This document shows, piece by piece, positions 1 to 6,281 of a stretch of 12,257 bases of DNA; within the stretch, counting starts at the first letter, position 1, and every line of letters starts with the position of its first letter. A model generated the notes under the pieces. The model ran no database searches. It was not told the origin of the DNA and was given only the letters and a program-made list of their open reading frames with translations. The stretch comes from Euryarchaeota archaeon UBA39 (GTDB lineage: Archaea; Thermoplasmatota; Poseidoniia; Poseidoniales; Thalassarchaeaceae), in the NCBI GenBank assembly GCA_002503045.1, contig DAQW01000109.1, forward strand, positions 12,046 to 24,302, read 5' to 3'. The position numbers and the translations under genes were made by a program.

Positions 1-708
1 AATTTAGCAATTTGTATTAGCAAGAGAACTGCAGAACATTTCTCCAAATTAATGCCGAATATTCCTACTGTAATTGTTCCGAATAGTGTTGATGTTGATG
101 CAAGAAATCCCGCACTAAATTTGAGACCAAAACCGGACTTAGATTCTGATTCATTACATCTTTTAGTGGTTGGAAGTGAGGATCGTCGTAAAGCCCTCGG
201 ATTTGTTTTAGATGTAATTGGTGACCTAGAGCCTGAAATCCGTCATAGTATTGTTTTACACAAGATAGGTGCAGAATCTGATTCGTTAGCAGAATCTCGA
301 TTGAAAGAACATGCTGCAAAATTACGAGTTCGTTTGAAGTGGCATGGCAAGGTAGAGGAAGAGAATTTAATCGCTCTAGAACAGCATGTAGATGCCCTCC
401 TTTTCCCTTCTGCTGCTGAAGGCTTTGGTCTTCCAGTTGTGGAAGCAATGGCATCTGGTTGTCCAGTACTTGTGAATGATTTAGGCGCTCAAAATGAACA
501 CCCTCCTGAATCATGTATCCTGCCACCCTTTGATATTTCATCTTGGAAAGATGCAATAATGAAAATGAATGAAGAAAGGATATCTCGAGGTTCCAATAAT
601 CGACCTCCAAGAGAAGATTTGATTGTTGCAGCGTCTGCTTATTCTGCTGCTCAGGTATCTGTTTTTCATTCGCAAGCATATTCAAAAGCATTAGAATTAA
701 ACAACTAA
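1..708 (+). CDS. GT4-family glycosyltransferase, C-terminal part (5' truncated by window edge)
   Basis: The reading frame is open from the first base, so the true start lies outside the window; the ATG at 52 is internal. The visible part is the end of the N-terminal domain plus the whole C-terminal Rossmann domain of a GT-B retaining glycosyltransferase, which binds the nucleotide-sugar donor. In the frame counted from base 1, residues 5-12 (CISKRTAE) and the following VPNSVDVD match the hinge segment of GT4 enzymes. A beta-strand/loop LLVVGSEDRRKA fits the phosphate-binding region. FPSAAEGFGLPVVEAMASG contains the EX7E motif, with its glutamates at residues 140 and 148 (the first codon is at 418-420). 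The product is probably cytosolic and acts in surface glycan or glycoprotein assembly. Acceptor and sugar are unknown. A T7 run just after the stop separates it from the ABC operon. Family assignment is secure; specificity is not. Confidence 0.92.
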   Translation, partial: NLAICISKRTAEHFSKLMPNIPTVIVPNSVDVDARNPALNLRPKPDLDSDSLHLLVVGSEDRRKALGFVLDVIGDLEPEIRHSIVLHKIGAESDSLAESRLKEHAAKLRVRLKWHGKVEEENLIALEQHVDALLFPSAAEGFGLPVVEAMASGCPVLVNDLGAQNEHPPESCILPPFDISSWKDAIMKMNEERISRGSNNRPPREDLIVAASAYSAAQVSVFHSQAYSKALELNN

Positions 709-713
709 TTTCA

Positions 714-720
714 TTTTTTT
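714..720 (+). terminator. T-run terminator after the glycosyltransferase
   Basis: Seven consecutive T residues begin five bases after the TAA stop at 706-708, with no obvious preceding hairpin. Archaeal RNA polymerase terminates at such T-rich tracts, so this probably ends the glycosyltransferase transcript. Confidence 0.5.
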
Positions 721-746
721 AAATATTTACTACGTTTAACATATGG

Positions 747-753
747 TTATATT
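747..753 (+). promoter_or_regulatory. TATA-like box of the ABC operon
   Basis: The sequence TTATATT is centred about 28 bases upstream of the ATG at 778. That spacing would place the transcription start at or next to the start codon, giving a leaderless mRNA. No Shine-Dalgarno sequence precedes the ATG. A second AT-rich candidate, TTTAAATA at about 718-725, would instead give a leader of roughly 30 bases. Confidence 0.4.
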
Positions 754-777
754 CTGTAGATTTCACCATGTTAGTAT

Positions 778-1506
778 ATGCTCCTAGAAGTAGATGACCT
801 TCGCAAAGGTTTTGGCTCAGGAAGGCGCCGAATAGAGGTCCTCAAGGGTATTGATCTTCAAATCCAACAAGGTGAATTAGTTGCGCTAATGGGTCCCTCA
901 GGTTGTGGAAAGTCTACTCTTCTCAATATTATTGGAGGCTTACTAGCTGGTGATTCAGGAAGTGTACAACTTAACGAATTCACATATGGTACACGTCCAC
1001 CTTCTGGTAATGTCAAAATCCGAAGGCATGCTGTGGGGTGGATATTTCAAGACTTTCATCTTGTTGAACATCTTTCTGCTCTGGATAATGTTGCTCTAGC
1101 TCTAGGACTTTCTGGGTTAAGTGATTCTGAAGCGAATCAGCGAGCTATTGAGGCCCTTGAAAGAGTAGGTTTAGGAGATCGAGTCGACCATATTCCTGAC
1201 CAACTTTCTGGGGGGCAACGTCAACGTGTTGCTATTGCTCGTGCAGTTGCTGGACAACGTCCTCTACTGCTTGCTGACGAACCAACTGGGAATCTTGATT
1301 CTAAATCAGGAGAAGATATCCTACAACTTTTCAATGACCTTTGCCATGATTCCGAGAATCCAATTTCGATTCTAATGGTTACTCATGACCCCAATCTTGC
1401 ATCGAAAGCAGATCGCATGTTACTTCTTCGTGAAGGGAAGACAGCGGCTTCTGATATTCGTTCTGCTTGGGGCGATGCTGTTGCTGATGAACTGGAGGAG
1501 GAGTGA
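778..1506 (+). CDS. ABC transporter ATP-binding protein, LolD/MacB type (first ATPase of the operon)
   Basis: This 242-residue ATPase is the usual length for the family that drives FtsX-type permeases. All nucleotide-binding motifs are present: Walker A GPSGCGKST at 39-47, Q-loop glutamine 91 in the FQDFHL segment, signature LSGGQ at 143-147, Walker B LLLADE at 163-168 with the catalytic glutamate, D-loop GNLD, and switch histidine 203 in VTHD. It should sit on the cytosolic face and couple ATP hydrolysis to the permease encoded next to it. The ATG at 778 is the only credible start, because an in-frame TAG lies two codons upstream. It has no ribosome binding site, consistent with a leaderless first gene. 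Its stop overlaps the ribosome binding region and alternative GTG start of the permease gene. Function as an ABC ATPase is near certain; the cargo is unknown. Confidence 0.97.
   Translation: MLLEVDDLRKGFGSGRRRIEVLKGIDLQIQQGELVALMGPSGCGKSTLLNIIGGLLAGDSGSVQLNEFTYGTRPPSGNVKIRRHAVGWIFQDFHLVEHLSALDNVALALGLSGLSDSEANQRAIEALERVGLGDRVDHIPDQLSGGQRQRVAIARAVAGQRPLLLADEPTGNLDSKSGEDILQLFNDLCHDSENPISILMVTHDPNLASKADRMLLLREGKTAASDIRSAWGDAVADELEEE
1494..1503 (+). promoter_or_regulatory. Strong Shine-Dalgarno sequence deciding the permease start
   Basis: GGAGGAGGAG lies inside the last codons of the first ATPase gene. The internal GGAGG at 1497-1501 is seven bases from the ATG at 1509, which is ideal spacing. 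The same tract is only about four bases from the in-frame GTG at 1503. This favours the ATG and indicates translational coupling between ATPase and permease. Confidence 0.7.
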
Positions 1507-1508
1507 AA

Positions 1509-4500
1509 ATGACATCGAAAACATGGATGCAATTCATTGGTGATTCTATTGCAGATTTACCGTCTAACATTAGAACATCAGTAGAATCTGCGTGGCGAGG
1601 TCGTGAACGTGGTTTGGCAATTGTTGCCGGTGTTTTTCTAGCATCCTTGGTAATCACTACTGTACTTGCTTATGGAAATGGTTTGTCACAGACGTTCTTA
1701 CAAGGCTCATTGGAAAGTGATGTCTTTGATGCGAAAGTGGAGCAGTATGCCCGCCCACTTGGAGAAGGGACTCCTCCAGAGAATACCACCTTTACGAATG
1801 ATAGTGCATTGATGGTAGAGGTTTGTTCTCAACTTACAGATCGTTCTGAAATAGCCGATTGTTCCTTTGTTTTTGGTAGACAGGCGATACGTCAAGCTGG
1901 AGCATTTGGAAATATTGAAGCCTTCAGTGCCGGTTATCTTGCTATGGAATCAGTTACTTCGAACAATTCATTGTTTGAGAATGAAACCTTTGATTTTCCA
2001 GAAGCCGATTCAAACGGTCCTCCAATCTTTACAAAGCGAATGGTGAGATTACTTGGACCAGGGGCCTTTGATGGCGTTCTTGCAGACCGACATGATGCAC
2101 AGATGCTAAACAATGTACCATGGCCAAGCCATCAAGATATGATCGATAATCGTAGTATAGTTCTACCTGCATCCCTTGCAGGGCCTCTAGGCGTTCAAGT
2201 GAATGATTCAATTGAGTCATTGCAATTTTCTTATGTAATTGAAACTGCAATCAATCCTGAATCAATAAATAATTGTGATGGATATGTTGAACGCACTTCT
2301 GGTGGAGTAAAGCATTGTCGACTATATGTTGTAGTTGACAATGTAACAGTTAGTGGAATTTACGAAGATTGGCCATTTGCAAATCCTACGTTTGGATTTA
2401 ATCCTATTTTCATGGCTTGGTCAATGCTTGATAACCAGACAGTTACGACCCTGATGAATGCTGATCATGGTTATCTCGGTGTCGCTATTGATCGTGCTCA
2501 ACTCCCAACTTCATCCACTGCAGATGCTGGAGACTGGATTACATCACTTCGTCAATCTGTAATGTACGGAGAAGGTTCAGGTACAGATCCTATTGAGTAT
2601 GGTTCCGGAATTCAATTGTTCTGGTACGATACTATATCTGGAACAATTCTTTTCCTCAATATCTTCCTCGGACTTGTTCAGACCTTCGATTACGTGTTAA
2701 TGATCCCAATCATCATTCTATCAATTGCAATTCTTGTTTATGGGTTGATACTTTCCTTAGAACAGAGACGTAGAGAGATTGCAATTCATCGAACAATTGG
2801 AGGTTCTGCGTCTCAGTTGCAAACAATGGTTCTTCGAGAAGTATTTGCTATGAGTTTCGTTGCTTGGTTACTTGGGTATATTCTAGCGATACAAACCGTC
2901 AGTCTTGTTCTTTCTGCAGTCGGATTCATGTCATTTGAACAACTTGAATTCCCGGTAAATGTTCAATTGGGAACTCTTTCGTTATTCTTCACTGCATTTG
3001 CAACTATTGGTGCAGCTCTTCTGTTTGGCCGTGGCCGAACCAAAGAGTTCCTTGAACTTGAGATTGATGAAGGTGTACGAAAGGTTCCTACGAAGAAAAA
3101 GCAACGTACTGGGTTACAATTGCTAATGTTTGGAATTGGGATTCTTGCTGTTCTTGAATCTAGAATCGAGGATACGACAGGAGATCGTGGTCTAATCGAG
3201 AATTTCTTTATCGATGGTTTGATTGGCATCTTTGGGCCTTTCCTTCTTTGGATTGGCGGCGCTTTGATTCTTGGAAGAATTGCTTCATATGGTCCTCGAT
3301 TCTTCTCCATTATTTTTGGTTGGACTCCTCTTCTCAAAGACATACGACGAGGTCTCAAAAGTGGTGGATCTAGTGAATCAATTGGTCGCCTAGCGACAAT
3401 TATGGTTCTCACTCTTTCAATTGTTACATTGGCAGCAGTGCAAGGTGCAACTGGCACTCTTGTAGATGATAGAACCGCAGAAGCGGAGACTGGATCAGTC
3501 CTCAGTGTTCAATTTGATGGCCCTAAGAATCAGGTAGAAGTAAATGCGATGATTGATGCAGCTGTAGCTGAATTAAATCTCGATTTAGATGCAGTTCGAT
3601 CTACTGCAGTTCCTTCCTTAGCCGTCTCCACTGTAGATGGGTCATCATCGCTAGAAGCGTGGGTCGTTTTGGATGGGCATGAACAGGTGCTCTTGTGGTC
3701 CGAACAATCTGTACCTGGAAAAGACATTGATCAAGTAGTCACAGGTTGGAATGAGAACGGATTTACTGCTGGAGAGTCTGTTGCGTTTAATTTACGATTA
3801 CCCGAAGCAGGTGGTGGCGGAAATGATGAATTTAAACCGATTCGAGATGAAGCAAATTCTACTGAGTCTATCCAATTTATTTCAACAACTGCCCGAATGA
3901 ATATCTCTACTCCTGATTTAGATGATTTCATGTCTGCAGAAGCTTTAGCACCAATATTTGCGCAATATAATTGGAAATCGAACCTCAGCCAATTAGACCT
4001 GAGTGGACAGGATTTGTCTGGGCGCGAACTTCAACGAACAAACTTCACCTCTACGTCACTTACAGGTACGGATTTGAGCAATTCTAATCTACGTAAATCA
4101 GTGTTTTTCTATAGTAATTTAGTTGGCGCTAATTTCAGTAATACCGATTTAACAGATACGATTCTCATTGCTCCTGATTTTGGGCTTGGCAACCCTCTGA
4201 CTGGTGCTAACTTTTCGGGTGCAGATTTGACAGGAATGTTTGGACTAGGCAATCTTTCTACTTCAGTTCTTACTGGTGCAATTTGTCCTGATGGAAGTCC
4301 AGCAGATATGACTGGCTGTGTTTCTGGTCTTTCTCCATTCCCTCCATCTCAGGTAATGGAAATCCTCCAAGATGACCTAACCATTTCCATTGAAGAATCA
4401 GAATACACCATCCAACTTGAATATCTTGGACAGCACCAGTATCTTCCTGGTCTTCCTTCAGAGGATGCTGATGGAAACATTATCATTGGAGAAACTGCTT

Positions 4501-5150
4501 ATCGAACACTTTCCGGTTTGGATTCAAATTCCACAATAAATTCTACACAGTGGTATGTTTGGGTTGGCCGTGGAACCACTGTCCTTGCAGATATCAGTGA
4601 AGACGATTTGACCTCACTTCGATTCTCTGTAGAAGCAAATGAATCAGTTACAGGAGTATCCGATCTTTCCAGTAGTAGAGAAGTTGTGGAAAGAAATGGC
4701 GGTCTGATATTTGGAACACCTGGCCTTTTGAGTTTACAGTTTGTAGTTGCAGCCCTAGGTTCTGTTGCATCAGCCTTTGTTTTCCTTTCACTTGTTCTTT
4801 CACAACGTAAGCGTGAGATGGCTATTCTTCAAGCAATAGGGGCAAGCCCAAATCAGGTAATGCGTCTAGTTCTGTTTGAAATCCTTGCAATTGTGATAGC
4901 GAGTATGGTCCTTGGTCTCTTCCTTGGTGCGGGTGTTGCCCAGTCGTTCAATGGTTTCTTCTCGATATTTGGATTTATTTTCCAGATATTTGGTGGCACA
5001 TCAACTCCAATTAACCGTGAACTAGTATGGCCTTGGTTTGATTTGGCCATGGTTAGTATTGCAGTTCTTGCTGCTGTGATTGTTGCTTTGACAACGACCA
5101 CCTTTAGAGCACTACGTTCGGACCTTGCAGTGGTCTTGAAGGGGGAGTGA
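1509..5150 (+). CDS. Giant FtsX-family ABC permease with two FtsX cores and an exterior pentapeptide-repeat domain
   Basis: The product has about 1213 residues counted from ATG 1509; GTG 1503 would add two. TM1 is near 36-55, followed by an exterior loop of about 320 residues. A first FtsX core follows (TM near 393-417, 446-471, 487-509), with the cytosolic motif QRRREIAIHRTIGGSASQL. Linker TM segments lie near 538-552 and 571-591, and TM7 near 630-652. A second exterior loop spans about 655-1070. A second FtsX core follows (near 1072-1099, 1125-1147, 1176-1199) with the parallel motif QRKREMAILQAIGASPNQV. This is the ten-TM duplicated FtsX layout. The second loop contains pentapeptide repeats at about 829-928. 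All six cysteines form three close exterior pairs (106/118, 256/270, 926/937), and all 18 N-X-S/T sequons are in the two loops. The protein presumably moves lipidic or surface cargo, or transmits conformational change across the membrane, powered by the two flanking ATPases. Substrate unknown. Confidence 0.95.
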   Translation: MTSKTWMQFIGDSIADLPSNIRTSVESAWRGRERGLAIVAGVFLASLVITTVLAYGNGLSQTFLQGSLESDVFDAKVEQYARPLGEGTPPENTTFTNDSALMVEVCSQLTDRSEIADCSFVFGRQAIRQAGAFGNIEAFSAGYLAMESVTSNNSLFENETFDFPEADSNGPPIFTKRMVRLLGPGAFDGVLADRHDAQMLNNVPWPSHQDMIDNRSIVLPASLAGPLGVQVNDSIESLQFSYVIETAINPESINNCDGYVERTSGGVKHCRLYVVVDNVTVSGIYEDWPFANPTFGFNPIFMAWSMLDNQTVTTLMNADHGYLGVAIDRAQLPTSSTADAGDWITSLRQSVMYGEGSGTDPIEYGSGIQLFWYDTISGTILFLNIFLGLVQTFDYVLMIPIIILSIAILVYGLILSLEQRRREIAIHRTIGGSASQLQTMVLREVFAMSFVAWLLGYILAIQTVSLVLSAVGFMSFEQLEFPVNVQLGTLSLFFTAFATIGAALLFGRGRTKEFLELEIDEGVRKVPTKKKQRTGLQLLMFGIGILAVLESRIEDTTGDRGLIENFFIDGLIGIFGPFLLWIGGALILGRIASYGPRFFSIIFGWTPLLKDIRRGLKSGGSSESIGRLATIMVLTLSIVTLAAVQGATGTLVDDRTAEAETGSVLSVQFDGPKNQVEVNAMIDAAVAELNLDLDAVRSTAVPSLAVSTVDGSSSLEAWVVLDGHEQVLLWSEQSVPGKDIDQVVTGWNENGFTAGESVAFNLRLPEAGGGGNDEFKPIRDEANSTESIQFISTTARMNISTPDLDDFMSAEALAPIFAQYNWKSNLSQLDLSGQDLSGRELQRTNFTSTSLTGTDLSNSNLRKSVFFYSNLVGANFSNTDLTDTILIAPDFGLGNPLTGANFSGADLTGMFGLGNLSTSVLTGAICPDGSPADMTGCVSGLSPFPPSQVMEILQDDLTISIEESEYTIQLEYLGQHQYLPGLPSEDADGNIIIGETAYRTLSGLDSNSTINSTQWYVWVGRGTTVLADISEDDLTSLRFSVEANESVTGVSDLSSSREVVERNGGLIFGTPGLLSLQFVVAALGSVASAFVFLSLVLSQRKREMAILQAIGASPNQVMRLVLFEILAIVIASMVLGLFLGAGVAQSFNGFFSIFGFIFQIFGGTSTPINRELVWPWFDLAMVSIAVLAAVIVALTTTTFRALRSDLAVVLKGE
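3993..4292 (+). repeat. Coding pentapeptide repeats within the permease
   Basis: This stretch encodes twelve consecutive five-residue units (LDLSG, QDLSG, RELQR, TNFTS, TSLTG, TDLSN, SNLRK, SVFFY, SNLVG, ANFSN, TDLTD, TILIA). A break with FGLGN follows, then ANFSG, ADLTG, a second FGLGN break, SVLTG and AICPD. The central L/F every five residues is the hallmark of the right-handed quadrilateral beta-helix. Twelve units would make three full coils and the rest about one more. The DNA itself is not a tandem repeat, because codons differ between units. Confidence 0.9.
5141..5147 (+). promoter_or_regulatory. Shine-Dalgarno sequence supporting a TTG start for the second ATPase
   Basis: GGGGGAG overlaps the last codons of the permease gene. 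Its GGAG (5144-5147) lies seven bases from the TTG at 5155. There is no in-frame ATG before the middle of the ATPase domain, so this site supports the non-ATG start and tight coupling to the permease. Confidence 0.6.
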
Positions 5151-5154
5151 TACT

Positions 5155-6219
5155 TTGGCTAAAGAACGAGAACATATTGTCGATGAACCTGAAGAATCTG
5201 TTCTTACAGAAGTAGAATCAGTTAATTCAGATGTACCTGTACTTGAGGCACGTAATTTGTATCATATCTATGGGTCGAATCAAGAAGATGGAAACGTCGT
5301 TGCTCTCAGGGGTCTTTCTGTTTCAATCGATGCTGGAGAAGTTGTTGCTGTTGTAGGGCCTTCAGGAAGTGGTAAGTCTACTTTGTTGAAGGCATTTGGT
5401 GGCTTGATGAAGCCTAGTGCCGGTTCTGTTTTCCTTAATGGACAGAATATGACTCGAATTACCGGACAAGATCTTGTTCGACTCCGCCAAGATACTGTTT
5501 CATTCATTTTCCAGGAAGGCAATCTCCTTCCTGATCTTAACGCCTTAGATAATGTCGCTCAACCACTTCGACATGCAGGTGTCCGTGCGCGCGAAGCACG
5601 TCGAAGGGCCATGGAAATGCTGGATTCATTGGGCATTGCAGACAGGGCTCGTTCTCTCCCATCTACTCTTTCTGGCGGTGAAGCCCAACGAGTAGCAATT
5701 GGACGTGCATTGATTACAGATCCAAAAATTATCCTTGCCGATGAACCAACAGGCGCTCTTGATCCAATTTCTGGTCGTCGAATTATCGATCTGTTCCGTG
5801 ATTTAAACGAAAAGAGAGGCGTCGCCTTCCTTATTGTAACACATAGTAAAGAGATTTCTTCTTTTGCAAATCGAGCTCTTGAACTTCGAGATGGACGATT
5901 TATTGCACAACATGGAAACGATGTTGATGATGAAGACTTAGCCTCAACACGAGAACTTCTCATTGATGATACAGGCACTATGTCTCTTCCACCGGATGTA
6001 CTTGCAACATTAGGTGGTCCAGGGCGATTTGAAATTAATGACCTAGATCGAGATAATATATACTTGGAACGAGTACTTTCAGAGAGAATTACAGTAGAAG
6101 GAAATGTGCAAATGATTCTAGCTCCAGTTTGTCCTGCTTGTGCCTTTGATTATGCAGATTCCTCAGATGAGGAATGTCCGTCATGCGGTTCATCTCGACC
6201 AATGGTCTCATCATCTTGA
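5155..6219 (+). CDS. ABC transporter ATP-binding protein with C-terminal zinc ribbon (second ATPase of the operon)
   Basis: The 354-residue product is about 110 residues longer than the first ATPase. Residues 1-28 are an acidic N-terminal extension. The ABC domain follows, with Walker A GPSGSGKST at 68-76, Q-loop glutamine 120, signature LSGGE at 172-176, Walker B IILADE at 192-197, and switch histidine 230. After about residue 255 comes an acidic linker, a region rich in charged residues, and then CPAC (326-329) and CPSC (341-344). That CxxC-11-CxxC pattern is a zinc ribbon. The family is the LolD/MacB type that pairs with FtsX permeases, here encoded four bases downstream of the permease. 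The TTG start is supported by a good ribosome binding site and the lack of an upstream ATG. The tail may bind a partner or regulate assembly, which is inference. A short T6 run follows the stop. Confidence 0.95.
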   Translation: MAKEREHIVDEPEESVLTEVESVNSDVPVLEARNLYHIYGSNQEDGNVVALRGLSVSIDAGEVVAVVGPSGSGKSTLLKAFGGLMKPSAGSVFLNGQNMTRITGQDLVRLRQDTVSFIFQEGNLLPDLNALDNVAQPLRHAGVRAREARRRAMEMLDSLGIADRARSLPSTLSGGEAQRVAIGRALITDPKIILADEPTGALDPISGRRIIDLFRDLNEKRGVAFLIVTHSKEISSFANRALELRDGRFIAQHGNDVDDEDLASTRELLIDDTGTMSLPPDVLATLGGPGRFEINDLDRDNIYLERVLSERITVEGNVQMILAPVCPACAFDYADSSDEECPSCGSSRPMVSSS

Positions 6220-6226
6220 TTTCCAT

Positions 6227-6274
6227 TTTTTGACATGGATTCGCCGCATCATTTACATCATGACTTGTCAAAAA
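6227..6274 (+). repeat. Perfect 9-base inverted repeat between the ABC operon and the MMPL gene
   Basis: TTTTTGACA at 6227-6235 is the exact reverse complement of TGTCAAAAA at 6266-6274, with a 30-base spacer. It fills most of the 62-base intergenic gap and ends seven bases before the MMPL start codon. It could be a protein-binding operator, a weak transcript stem, or chance in AT-rich DNA. The left arm includes the T-run (6226-6231) that may partly terminate the ABC transcript. Confidence 0.45.
6250..6257 (+). promoter_or_regulatory. Weak TATA-like element upstream of the MMPL gene
   Basis: CATTTACA is centred about 28 bases before ATG 6282, inside the spacer of the inverted repeat. It matches the spacing seen at other transcript-leading genes here, but the sequence is a poor TATA match. 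The MMPL gene may instead be read through from the ABC operon. Confidence 0.2.
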
Positions 6275-6281
6275 GGCGACA

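Noticed and set aside
65..691. Long minus-strand open frame (208 codons) opposite the glycosyltransferase
   Set aside because: It is a shadow of a well-supported gene. Its product is an unnatural Gln/Leu/His-rich sequence with no motif, and no promoter or ribosome binding site precedes it.
1503..1508. GTG at 1503 as start of the permease
   Set aside because: It is in frame but lies only about four bases from the first GGAGG. The ATG at 1509 has ideal seven-base spacing, so the ATG is preferred; the difference is only two residues.
2963..3457. Minus-strand open frame of 164 codons inside the permease
   Set aside because: The product is Arg/Pro/Ile-rich with no recognisable domain, and the opposite strand encodes clear TM segments and a FtsX core.
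3993..4292. Pentapeptide repeats as a quinolone-resistance (Qnr-like) protein
   Set aside because: The repeats are part of a membrane permease and lie in an exterior loop, so they could not reach DNA gyrase.
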